NCBI RefSeq assembly: GCF_001010945.1
Contig: NZ_LBHB01000002.1
Span: forward strand, 982,501-1,046,500
Origin: Aurantiacibacter luteus
GTDB lineage: Bacteria > Pseudomonadota > Alphaproteobacteria > Sphingomonadales > Sphingomonadaceae
DNA: 64,000 nucleotides
Direction: 5' to 3'
The notes under the pieces: generated by a model
What the model was told of the DNA's origin: nothing
Database searches by the model: none
What the model saw: only the letters and a program-made list of their open reading frames with translations
Shown here: piece after piece, positions 17,419-24,903 of the stretch
Layout of the letters: each line of letters opens with the position of its first letter
Position numbering within the stretch: the first letter of the stretch is position 1
Program-made: the position numbers and the translations under genes

Positions 17419-17806
17419 AAAAACCCTGGTCCCATTTTCTCGGTATGTAACTTTCCCGCCCGGCGAGATAGTCGCCGAAAATCGTCTGCACTTCATCGAG
17501 TGTGAAGGCACATTCGGATGTGATGTACAAACCGCTGAACCATACGCGTTTCCACCACGCGGGCTTGGGCTTTACGCCGGGCAACTTGGCATGCCGGGGG
17601 ACGGCGTGAAAGTGTGTTTCCTCGCCGCCTCCGTCCCGCCGCTCCACTACGAAGCCGTTGTCGAAAATTGCGGTCTGAAGATAAGTATGGGCATCGCGGC
17701 TCAGGATCGCCCTCGCGTTGTCATCGCTTCCCAATCGTGCCAGCTCCCGGTGCAACTCCTCGGCTGTTACATCAGCAATTTCGGTCAGATCGGTTTCGAG
17801 CCGCAT
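17408..17806 (-). CDS. Hypothetical protein upstream of the carboxylase
   Basis: A 132-residue soluble protein that I do not recognise. It has an acidic N-terminal half (ETDLTEIADVTAEELHRELARLG) and an aromatic C-terminal half (PAWWKRVWFSGLYITSECAF). Its stop overlaps the GTG start of the carboxylase by 11 bp, and its own ATG overlaps the stop of the SnoaL-like gene (TAATG), so it is embedded in the minus-strand run and probably translated by coupling. GC content is lower than in its upstream neighbours. No domain call is offered. Confidence 0.65.
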   Translation of the reverse strand: MRLETDLTEIADVTAEELHRELARLGSDDNARAILSRDAHTYLQTAIFDNGFVVERRDGGGEETHFHAVPRHAKLPGVKPKPAWWKRVWFSGLYITSECAFTLDEVQTIFGDYLAGRESYIPRKWDQGFCDR

Positions 17807-18273
17807 TACCGCCCTGCATCCCCGCAGCCTTCCGAGACATGGCTGTAGGTGATAGTAGCTATCTTCCAGGTGCCGTCGGCGCGGATCAGGGTGAAGATGT
17901 CGATGCCGCAGTGGCTGCGCTCTCCGTCGACCATGAACTCGTAGGGCGCCCAGACCATGGCCACTGCGCCGTTCACCAGCACCGTCGCCTCGCCCAGCGG
18001 TTCGGCGATGTCCATCGGCACGTTGGCGAGACCTTGGGCGGCGGCGGCGAGGGGCATGGACTGCACGCGGTCCTCGCCCTCGCGCTCCTGCACCAGCGCG
18101 AGGTAGGCATCCTCGGTGATGAGCGCGGTCATCGCGTCCGCGTCCTTCGCGGCGAGGCCCTCGGTGAAGCCCTCGACCACGGCCATCACCGCGTCACGGT
18201 CGGTGGTCGGCTGCGCGCTGGCACCGACAGGCACAGCCAGCGCCATCAGCGCTGCCAGGGCAAAGTTACGCAT
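17806..18273 (-). CDS. Exported SnoaL/NTF2-like protein
   Basis: A 155-residue protein with a cleavable signal peptide (FALAALMALAVPVGASAQ). The mature part reads as an NTF2-like cone fold: DAVMAVVEGFTEGLAAKDADAMTALITEDA, a middle strand AVMWAPYEFMVDGERSHCGID, and DGTWKIATITYSHV at the end, where 'W.I..i.ys' is the usual closing strand. Such proteins bind or convert small hydrophobic ligands, but no catalytic set is evident. It is 27 bp downstream of crtB. Confidence 0.8.
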   Translation of the reverse strand: MRNFALAALMALAVPVGASAQPTTDRDAVMAVVEGFTEGLAAKDADAMTALITEDAYLALVQEREGEDRVQSMPLAAAAQGLANVPMDIAEPLGEATVLVNGAVAMVWAPYEFMVDGERSHCGIDIFTLIRADGTWKIATITYSHVSEGCGDAGR

Positions 18274-18300
18274 GGACTTTCTCTCCCGAGGCTCGTGACC

Positions 18301-19443
18301 TCAGTCCTCCTTGCGGCGGACATCCTCGTCGCGCAAGGGGGTGAGCGGGATATCGGCGACGGGCTGCGCCATGCGCGCCATCACCATCAGCCTCCCGCGC
18401 GTCCACTCGGGCATTTCCTGCGGCTCCCACGACCCCGCCATCGCCTCCTTGAAGGCGGCGGCGACGTGGCCGAGCTTGTCGAACGCGCTGGTGTGGACCC
18501 GGTGATCCCACGCCAATTCGGCCTGGCTGACGACCTCGTGCCCGATGGCACCGTAGATGTTAGCTGCGGCGAGAACGGCCCAGCGCTGGCGGAACTTGAG
18601 GTGCGCCGCGCCCACGCGCGCCGCCGCCTCGTGCCGCTCGGCCATGCGGACCAGGCGCTGGGCGATCTTGACGAGCTGCTTGCGATAGGCGGGCTTCATC
18701 AGTTCGCCGGGGGGGATATCGTATTCGGCCAGCCACTCCTCGGGGATGTAGCAACGGCCCGCCGCATCGTCCTCGGAGATGTCGCGGGCGATGTTGTTGA
18801 GCTGGAAGGCGAGCCCGAGGTCGCAGGCGCGGTCGAGCGTTTCGGTCGCGTCGCCGGGCACGCCCATGACCTTGGCCATCATCACGCCGACGGCACCCGC
18901 GACGTGGTAGCAATAGCGCATCAGGTCGCCCTCGGTGCGCGGGCGCCAGCCCTCGGCATCGAGCGCGAAGCCGTCGATTACGTCGTCCGCCATCTCGCGC
19001 GTCAGCCCGCATTCGCTGGCGACCTGGCCGAGCGCATCGAAGGCGATGTCAGCGGTCGGCTGGCCGTCCAGTGCGCGGTGGGTGAGGATGCGGATGGCGC
19101 GCACGCGGTCCTCGGCGCTCGACGCATCAAGCTTCAGCGTCCCGCCGTGATCCTGCCCGTCGGCGATGTCGTCGCAGCGGCGGCACCAGGCATAGAGCAG
19201 GTGGCTGCGGTCGCGCGTCTGCTTGTCGAACAGCCAGCTGGCGACGGTGAAGCTCTTGCTGCCCTTCGCGATGCTCTCGTGCGCGCGCTTCACCAGCGCC
19301 GCGCGGCTGCGCCCGCCGCCCATCTGGCGCGGGGTGTTCTTGACTACCTGGCTGGCCACGAGCGGGCGCGGGCGCACGCGCTGCAGGCCCAGTTGCCGCG
19401 CCTCGCGCTTGGCGATCCGGCCTGCGCGGGGTGGCGGGGTCAC
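18301..19443 (-). CDS. crtB: Phytoene synthase
   Basis: A 380-residue trans-isoprenyl diphosphate synthase of the squalene/phytoene family. It condenses two geranylgeranyl diphosphates to 15-cis-phytoene. Both Asp-rich metal sites are present: DDIAD in AWCRRCDDIADGQ and the DISEDD within NNIARDISEDDAAGRCYIP. The GTG start at 19443 overlaps the LOG gene's stop (GTGA), though it adds ~45 basic residues before the conserved RAHESIAKGSKSF; a shorter start is possible. With crtI and crtY upstream it completes the route GGPP to beta-carotene; crtE and later hydroxylases are not in the window. Confidence 0.93.
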   Translation of the reverse strand: MTPPPRAGRIAKREARQLGLQRVRPRPLVASQVVKNTPRQMGGGRSRAALVKRAHESIAKGSKSFTVASWLFDKQTRDRSHLLYAWCRRCDDIADGQDHGGTLKLDASSAEDRVRAIRILTHRALDGQPTADIAFDALGQVASECGLTREMADDVIDGFALDAEGWRPRTEGDLMRYCYHVAGAVGVMMAKVMGVPGDATETLDRACDLGLAFQLNNIARDISEDDAAGRCYIPEEWLAEYDIPPGELMKPAYRKQLVKIAQRLVRMAERHEAAARVGAAHLKFRQRWAVLAAANIYGAIGHEVVSQAELAWDHRVHTSAFDKLGHVAAAFKEAMAGSWEPQEMPEWTRGRLMVMARMAQPVADIPLTPLRDEDVRRKED

Positions 19444-20021
19444 AGGTCCTCCACGCGCATCTGCACGATGGTCTTGGCAGGCTCGAAATGGTCCATTCGG
19501 TCCAGCAATTCCTCGATCGTTTCGCCCACGATCATGATGCCGCGGTGCGCTTCCCTGACAAAGCCGACATCGGCCATGTGACGGTTGAACGCCACAAGCC
19601 CGTCATAGTATCCCAAGGCGTTGAGCAGCCCGACGGGTTTCTGGTGATAGCCGAGCTGCGCCCAGCTGATTGCCTCCCACAACTCGTCGAGCGTACCCAC
19701 GCCGCCGGGCAGGGTAACGAAGCCGTTCGAAAGATCGGTAAAGGCCTGCTTGCGCTGGTGCATGGTCTGGACGACGTGCAGTTCGGTGCAGTCGCGGTTG
19801 GCGACTTCCATGTCGACGAGCGCCTGCGGGATCACCCCGATGACCTCGCCGCCCGCCTCCAGCGCGGCACTCGCCACCGCCCCCATCAGCCCGGCCTTGC
19901 CGCCGCCATAGACGACGCCGATGCCGCGCTCCGCCAGCGTGCGGCCGACATGGCGTGCAAGTTCCAGGTAAGCCGGATCGGCGGGCGAGGCGGAGCCACA
20001 ATAGACGGCGAGACGGTTCAT
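19440..20021 (-). CDS. LOG family protein (cytokinin-type nucleotide phosphoribohydrolase)
   Basis: A 193-residue Rossmannoid LOG protein. The diagnostic LPGGVGTLDELWEAISWAQLG (PGGxGTxxE) lies near residue 107, with YGGGKAGLMG near 40 and a VYCGSA start. LOG enzymes release free bases from nucleoside 5'-monophosphates (for example isopentenyl-AMP to isopentenyladenine); many bacterial members are general nucleotide ribohydrolases. It abuts the DUF1851-like gene (no gap) and overlaps crtB by 4 bp, so it is part of the carotenoid transcription unit. The link to carotenoid synthesis is positional only. Confidence 0.9.
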   Translation of the reverse strand: MNRLAVYCGSASPADPAYLELARHVGRTLAERGIGVVYGGGKAGLMGAVASAALEAGGEVIGVIPQALVDMEVANRDCTELHVVQTMHQRKQAFTDLSNGFVTLPGGVGTLDELWEAISWAQLGYHQKPVGLLNALGYYDGLVAFNRHMADVGFVREAHRGIMIVGETIEELLDRMDHFEPAKTIVQMRVEDL

Positions 20022-20477
20022 TCAGTCAATTACCTCAATTTTTACCTGCGCCTCATCGGGCAGGTCGCGCAGCTGCTTTGCCAAATCACCCGAGAGGAAA
20101 GCAACTTCCGTTAGCGGCAGAACGACCATGTGCTCGGCGCTGTAATCACCATCGATCCAGTGCATTGGCGCAAGGGTGAAAACGTGGCCCGCGGCGGGTG
20201 CGCCAAGCCGTTCGCGCGCGGACCGCACCAGTTCGCCGCCGCCCCATAATTCTAACGTTTCCGGATCGGCCATCGCGGCTTCTGCCGACGCTTTGTCACC
20301 CAGCGGGCTGAGCTGCATCCCATCAGTATCAAGATAGAAATATCGCTCCATTTCATCAGAGAGCAGCATGTGACCCATTGGGCTCACGGCATGGACGGTT
20401 GCGATAACGACGCCAGACCAGCCCCAACCGGCGTTGATGGCGTCCAGCAACCGTTTCTCGTCTTCAATCGCCGACAT
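20022..20477 (-). CDS. DUF1851 (Tdi1-like immunity) domain protein
   Basis: A 151-residue soluble protein. The layout resembles DUF1851/T6SS immunity protein Tdi1: an N-terminal AGWGWSGVVIATVHAVSPMG, then a strand pair describing a display-like site (MLLSDEMERYFYLDTDG, where the family has 'G.yw.l.pe.g'), and a second lobe HVFTLAPMHWIDGDYSAEHMV. These SUKH-like folds act as immunity proteins to polymorphic toxins, but many copies are orphans of unknown role. No toxin gene is adjacent. It sits between crtI (22 bp upstream) and LOG, and its GC content is lower than theirs, which fits later insertion. Confidence 0.6.
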   Translation of the reverse strand: MSAIEDEKRLLDAINAGWGWSGVVIATVHAVSPMGHMLLSDEMERYFYLDTDGMQLSPLGDKASAEAAMADPETLELWGGGELVRSARERLGAPAAGHVFTLAPMHWIDGDYSAEHMVVLPLTEVAFLSGDLAKQLRDLPDEAQVKIEVID

Positions 20478-20499
20478 TTCAACAAGGCGAGCTAAACGG

Positions 20500-21996
20500 T
20501 CACTGCGACAGATCGTCGATCATCAGCCCCGCCGTCGCCTTGGCGCTGCCGACGACGCCAGGGATGCCCGCGCCGGGGTGCGTGCCTGCGCCCACGAGGT
20601 AGAAATTCGAAATCTTGTCATCGCGGTTGTGGCCGCGGAACCAGGCGCTCTGGGTCAGCACCGGCTCGAGGCTGAAGGCGCTGCCGAGGTGGGCGTTCAG
20701 GTCCACCGCGAAATCGAGCGGCGAGTAGCTGAACTTGGTCACGATGCGGTCGTGGATGTCGGGGATGAGGCGGCGGCCCAGCTCGTCGAGGATGCGCTTT
20801 TCCAGCTGCGGGCCGACGGTATCCCAGTCGACCGGCATCTTGCCGAGGTGCGAAACGGGAACGAGCGCGTAGAACGTGCTCTTGCCGTCGGGCGCCATGC
20901 TGGGATCGGTCACGGTCGGGTGGTGGAGGTAGATCGAGAAATCCGCCGGCAGCACGCCGCGGTCGTAGATGTCGGTCAGCAGCCCCTCGTAGCGCGGGCC
21001 GAACAGGATCATGTGGTGCGGGATGCCGGGCCAAGTGCCCTCGAGGCCGAAGTGGACGACGAAGAGGCTGGGCGAAAAGCTCTTGCGCGCGAGCTGCTTG
21101 CCGTAAGTCTTGCCGCGGTAGTTGCTGCCCAGCAGATCCTTGTAGGAGTGCACGATGTCGGCATTGCTGGCCACGGCATCGAACTTGCCCGACCAGCCGG
21201 CCTTGGTGGTCACGCCCGTCACGCGGTCGCCGGTGGTCTCGACGCTCGCCACCTCGTCGCCAAGGCGCAGCGTGCCGCCCAGCCGCTCGAAATGGCGGAC
21301 CATGCCCGCGATCAGGCGATTGGTGCCGCCCCTTGTCCACCACACGCCGCCGTCCTTTTCCAGCTTGTGGATGAGGGCGTAGATGCTGCTCGTCTTCATC
21401 GGATTGCCGCCGACGAGCAGGGTGTGGAAGGAGAGCGCCTCGCGCAGCTTCTCGTTCTGGATGTACTTGGAGACGATCGAATAGACGCTGCGCCACGCCT
21501 GGTTCTTGGCGAGCGCCGGGGCCGCCTTGATCATCGACTTGAAGTCGAGGAAGGGCACGGTGCCGAGCTTGAGATAGCCTTCCTTCCACACCTCCTCGGA
21601 ATACTTCAGGAACTCATGGTAACCGGCGAGATCGCCCGGCTCTAGCTTGAGGATTTCCTTGGTCAGGTTCTCCTCGTCGTTGGAATAGTCGAAGTTGGTG
21701 CCGTCGGGCCAGTTGAGGCGGTAAAACGGCATGACCGGCATCAGCTCCAGGTCCTCGTCCATGTCGTGCCCGGTGATGGCCCACAGCTCGCGCAGGCAAT
21801 CGGGATCGGTGACGACCGTCGGTCCGGCATCGAAGGTGAAGCCGTCCTTCTGCCAGTGGTAGGCGCGTCCGCCGGGCTTGTCGCGGCCTTCGACGACGGT
21901 GGTGGCGATGCCGGCGCTCTGCAGCCGGATGGCGAGCGCGAGGCCGCCGAAACCGGCGCCGATCACGCAGGCGGTTCGTCCTTCGGGGGTGGTCAT
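20500..21996 (-). CDS. crtI: Phytoene desaturase
   Basis: A 498-residue CrtI-type desaturase taking phytoene to lycopene. The start is ATG 21996, which overlaps the stop of crtY (ATGA). The N-terminal dinucleotide-binding motif is VIGAGFGGLALAIRLQSAG near residues 11-29, followed by DAGPTVVTDP. The C-terminal carotenoid-desaturase signature NFYLVGAGTHPGAGIPGVVG is present near 460. FAD-dependent and membrane-associated. It is the second gene of the carotenoid run crtY-crtI-(DUF1851)-(LOG)-crtB. Confidence 0.95.
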   Translation of the reverse strand: MTTPEGRTACVIGAGFGGLALAIRLQSAGIATTVVEGRDKPGGRAYHWQKDGFTFDAGPTVVTDPDCLRELWAITGHDMDEDLELMPVMPFYRLNWPDGTNFDYSNDEENLTKEILKLEPGDLAGYHEFLKYSEEVWKEGYLKLGTVPFLDFKSMIKAAPALAKNQAWRSVYSIVSKYIQNEKLREALSFHTLLVGGNPMKTSSIYALIHKLEKDGGVWWTRGGTNRLIAGMVRHFERLGGTLRLGDEVASVETTGDRVTGVTTKAGWSGKFDAVASNADIVHSYKDLLGSNYRGKTYGKQLARKSFSPSLFVVHFGLEGTWPGIPHHMILFGPRYEGLLTDIYDRGVLPADFSIYLHHPTVTDPSMAPDGKSTFYALVPVSHLGKMPVDWDTVGPQLEKRILDELGRRLIPDIHDRIVTKFSYSPLDFAVDLNAHLGSAFSLEPVLTQSAWFRGHNRDDKISNFYLVGAGTHPGAGIPGVVGSAKATAGLMIDDLSQ

Positions 21997-23207
21997 GAAT
22001 GGTCCTTGCGATGGGGGGCGAGCAGGCGGGGCGGATTTGCGATGAGCGCCCGGACGGCGCGCAACACGGGAACGGGCGGTCGGCCGACGAGGACGCGGGC
22101 CTTGTCGGCGAGGGTGGAACGGGCAGCGTAGAACCGCTCGATCAGCGGAGCGGACAGGCCGTAGAAGCGCCCGAACACCCGGTATCGTTCCTGCGGGCGC
22201 GCGGCGCCGAACAGCATGCGGCCGAGCAGGCGGTAGAAGCCTGTGCGGCGCCAATGGCGGCGGGCGAGTGCCTCCATCCGCGCGGCGAGCTGGTCGCCGG
22301 GCAGGTCCGCATCGCGCGCCACGGCGAGCGCGGTCTCGACCGCGAAGGGCAGGGTGTAGCTGGTGAGCGGGTGGACGAAGCCGCCGCGCGCCCCCACCAC
22401 CGCTACGCCGGGCACGGCCTGCGCGCGCTGGAAGGCAGCAAAATCTCCGCCGGTCACCACCGGCAGCACGCCGGTCTCGAAGCCAAGGATTTCGCCCTCC
22501 AGTCCCCGTGCGCGCAGGTACTGGTCGATGCGGCCCGAGAGCGCGCTGCGGTCGAGCATGGGGCTGTCGGCGTAGTAGGTGTCCTCGACGAACACTTCGT
22601 GCGCGCCCAGCGGCAGGACGTATACGAAGCGGTAGGCCCCGCCGTTGCCCCAGGGCGCGAGCTGGTCGACGCATGCATCCATGATGACGGGGCGTTCGAT
22701 GCCGTGCGGCTCGGACGTGCGGACATGGCGACCCATGAACACCTGCCAGCCGCCCGTCAGGTCGCCCGTGGCGGCGAACCCGCGCGCGTCGATCACCGTG
22801 CGCGCGCCGATCCGCGATCCGTCGCGCAGCGCCACGCCGTCTGCGGCAATGGCGGCGACTTCCTTGCCGACGAGCATGGTGCCGGGCGCAAGCTCGCGTT
22901 CGAGCGCGGCGGCGAAATCGGTGCTGGCGAGCGAGCGATAGGAGGTGGCGAGCGTGCGCTCGCGGGCCGGAAAGCGGACGTCGTAGCCTGCGTCCCATTC
23001 GGCCTTGCGGAAGCCCTTCAGCAGCGCCTCGCCGTCTGCCGAAAGATCGCTGGCGAACCAGCTCCAGCGGTGGTTGCCACCGATGCGCGGGCCGCCCTCC
23101 ATCAGCCGCACCGACAGCTCGGGCCGGTGCCGGGCCAGCGCCAGCGCGATCAGCCCGCCCGAAAGCCCGCCGCCGACGATGGCGATATCGCAGTCGCGCC
23201 TGTCCAT
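21993..23207 (-). CDS. crtY: Lycopene beta-cyclase
   Basis: A 404-residue CrtY-type cyclase converting lycopene to beta-carotene. It opens with DIAIVGGGLSGGLIALALA, the FAD/NAD-binding motif, followed by GNHRWSWF, a signature of bacterial lycopene cyclases. Later motifs include VEDTYYADSP and GARGGFVHPLTSYTLPFAV. It is the first gene of the carotenoid run. Its start is 95 bp from the divergent DUF2585 gene, and that gap must hold the promoter; no clear sigma70 or EcfG-type site was read there. Confidence 0.95.
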   Translation of the reverse strand: MDRRDCDIAIVGGGLSGGLIALALARHRPELSVRLMEGGPRIGGNHRWSWFASDLSADGEALLKGFRKAEWDAGYDVRFPARERTLATSYRSLASTDFAAALERELAPGTMLVGKEVAAIAADGVALRDGSRIGARTVIDARGFAATGDLTGGWQVFMGRHVRTSEPHGIERPVIMDACVDQLAPWGNGGAYRFVYVLPLGAHEVFVEDTYYADSPMLDRSALSGRIDQYLRARGLEGEILGFETGVLPVVTGGDFAAFQRAQAVPGVAVVGARGGFVHPLTSYTLPFAVETALAVARDADLPGDQLAARMEALARRHWRRTGFYRLLGRMLFGAARPQERYRVFGRFYGLSAPLIERFYAARSTLADKARVLVGRPPVPVLRAVRALIANPPRLLAPHRKDHS

Positions 23208-23302
23208 TCTGCCGGGTGCCTTAGCGCATCGGGCGGACCGCGCAATGGACCCTTGGTCGGTAGGCTTGCCAAGCGGGCGCGCCCGCGCGATGCCTTGTGC
23301 CG

Positions 23303-23902
23303 ATGAGCCGCCTCATGCCACACCGCGCCGCGATCCTTACCAGCCTCGCCATCGCCGCGGCCGCCGTGGCGGTGCTGCTGGCGATGGGCCGTCCGCCGAT
23401 CTGCACCTGCGGCCATGTCGAGCTGTGGCACGGCAAGGTGCAGAGCGCGGGCAACAGCCAGCACATTGCCGACTGGTACGCGCCCAGCCATTTCACCCAC
23501 GGGCTGATCATGGCGGGCGTCGCCTGGTTGCTGTGGCGCAAGTGGCGCCTGCTGGGCGGGCGGCCCGCGCGCTGGGCGCTGCCGATCGCCGTCGCGGTGG
23601 AAGCCGCCTGGGAGATTTCCGAAAACACGCCCGCGGTCATCCAGCGCTATCGCGAGGCGACGGCGGCCTTCGGTTACAGCGGCGATAGCGTGCTCAATTC
23701 CGCTGCCGACATCGGCTGGATGGCGCTGGGCTTCCTCCTCGCGCTCAAGCTGCCCTGGAGGGCGAGCCTCGCGCTCGGCGTCTTCCTCGAGCTGCTGGCG
23801 CTGTGGGCCATCCGGGACAACCTGACGCTGAACGTACTGATGCTGCTTTACCCCATCGAGGCCGTGCGGGACTGGCAGGCGGCGGGCGGCGCGCTGGGCT
23901 GA
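23303..23902 (+). CDS. DUF2585 membrane protein
   Basis: About 199 residues from ATG 23303 (an in-frame GTG at 23297 is also possible). The DUF2585 pattern is evident: PPICTCGHVELWHGKV, then NSQHIADWYAPSHFTHGLI, and WEISENTPAVIQRYR. It has four predicted membrane segments (AAILTSLAIAAAAVAVLLAM, LIMAGVAWLLW, ADIGWMALGFLLALKLP and SLALGVFLELLALWAI). The family occurs in alphaproteobacteria and its function is unknown. It is divergent from crtY and 67 bp before the MipA/OmpV gene on the same strand. Confidence 0.82.
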   Translation: MSRLMPHRAAILTSLAIAAAAVAVLLAMGRPPICTCGHVELWHGKVQSAGNSQHIADWYAPSHFTHGLIMAGVAWLLWRKWRLLGGRPARWALPIAVAVEAAWEISENTPAVIQRYREATAAFGYSGDSVLNSAADIGWMALGFLLALKLPWRASLALGVFLELLALWAIRDNLTLNVLMLLYPIEAVRDWQAAGGALG

Positions 23903-23914
23903 GCAAGAGCGCTA

Positions 23915-23940
23915 GGAACCCGAACCGCGCATCGTCCGTT
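23915..23940 (+). promoter_or_regulatory. EcfG-type (general stress) promoter before MipA/OmpV gene
   Basis: GGAAC at 23915-23919 and CGTT at 23937-23940 with 17-nt spacing, a full match to the alphaproteobacterial EcfG sigma consensus. It ends 29 nt before the GTG start of the MipA/OmpV gene. Confidence 0.65.
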
Positions 23941-23969
23941 CAGCGGCAAAACACAGGGGAGCTTCCATC

Positions 23970-24845
23970 GTGACAATCCGTATCTTCGCGGCCGCCGCCG
24001 CCCTCGGCGCCATCGCCATCGCATCGCCCACTATCGCGCAGGATCAGGTGGCCGACGTGCCCATCGATCCCAGCGAGACCGTATTCTCGGGCGATTACCT
24101 CTCGCTCGGCGTCGGCGCGGCCTATAGCCCGTCCTATACCGGATCCGACGATTACGTGATCGACGTGCTGCCGATCGTCCAGGGGTCGCTGGGCGGCATC
24201 AAGATCAGCCCGCGCGCGGGCGGCATCACGCTCGACTTCATCCAGGACAGGCCCGGCGGCCCCGGCATCGACCTTGGCGTGGCGGCGCGCATCCGCGGCA
24301 ACCGCGCGAGCCAGATCAAGGATGAGGTGGTCGAACACTACGGCGAGCTCGACACCGCCTACGAAGTCGGCCCGAGCGCGGGCATCAGTTTTCCCGCCGT
24401 GCTCAACCCTTATGACAACCTGTCGCTCAAGACGGACGTGCTGTTCGATGTCTCGGGCGCGCACGATGGCATGACGGTCTCACCCTCGGTCACCTATTTC
24501 ACCCCACTCAGCCGGGCGATGGCGGCCAGCCTTTCCATCGGTACGGAATGGGCGGACGAGGATTTCCAGGACTACTACTTCCGCGTCGACAACAGCCTGT
24601 ACACCGGGCCCGCCGGTCAGCAGCTGCCGGGCTATGAGCCGGACGGCGGCGGCTTCACAAGCGTGGGGGCCAACCTGCTGCTGGCCTACGACCTCGACGG
24701 CGACCTTGCCAACGGTGGGCTGGGGCTCGTGTTCATCGGCGGCTATTCGCGCGTGCTGGGCGATGCGGCGGACACGCCGTTCACCAGCATCCGCGGCAGC
24801 GAGGACCAGTTCCTCGCCGCGGTCGGGATCGGCTACACGTTCTGA
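23970..24845 (+). CDS. MipA/OmpV family outer-membrane protein
   Basis: A 291-residue exported protein with GTG start and signal peptide (FAAAAALGAIAIASPTIAQ). The mature sequence is rich in alternating strands typical of a small beta-barrel and ends with an aromatic residue (AVGIGYTF), as outer-membrane barrel proteins do. MipA/OmpV features are the early SLGVGAAYSPSYTGSDDY and PRAGGITLDFI segments. MipA bridges the lytic transglycosylase MltA and PBP1B in E. coli; many members are simple barrels of unknown role. An EcfG-type promoter lies just upstream, which suggests stress-induced expression. A strong bidirectional hairpin follows the stop. Confidence 0.85.
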   Translation: MTIRIFAAAAALGAIAIASPTIAQDQVADVPIDPSETVFSGDYLSLGVGAAYSPSYTGSDDYVIDVLPIVQGSLGGIKISPRAGGITLDFIQDRPGGPGIDLGVAARIRGNRASQIKDEVVEHYGELDTAYEVGPSAGISFPAVLNPYDNLSLKTDVLFDVSGAHDGMTVSPSVTYFTPLSRAMAASLSIGTEWADEDFQDYYFRVDNSLYTGPAGQQLPGYEPDGGGFTSVGANLLLAYDLDGDLANGGLGLVFIGGYSRVLGDAADTPFTSIRGSEDQFLAAVGIGYTF

Positions 24846-24864
24846 ACGCGCTTCCAGCGTAGAA

Positions 24865-24899
24865 AAAGGGGCGGCGCGCTTCGGCTCGTCGCCCCTTTT
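24865..24899. terminator. Bidirectional rho-independent terminator
   Basis: An AAAAAGGGGCG/CGCCCCTTTT hairpin between the convergent MipA/OmpV and S9 peptidase genes, with A- and T-runs on both sides. Confidence 0.85.
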
Positions 24900-24903
24900 C
24901 GCG

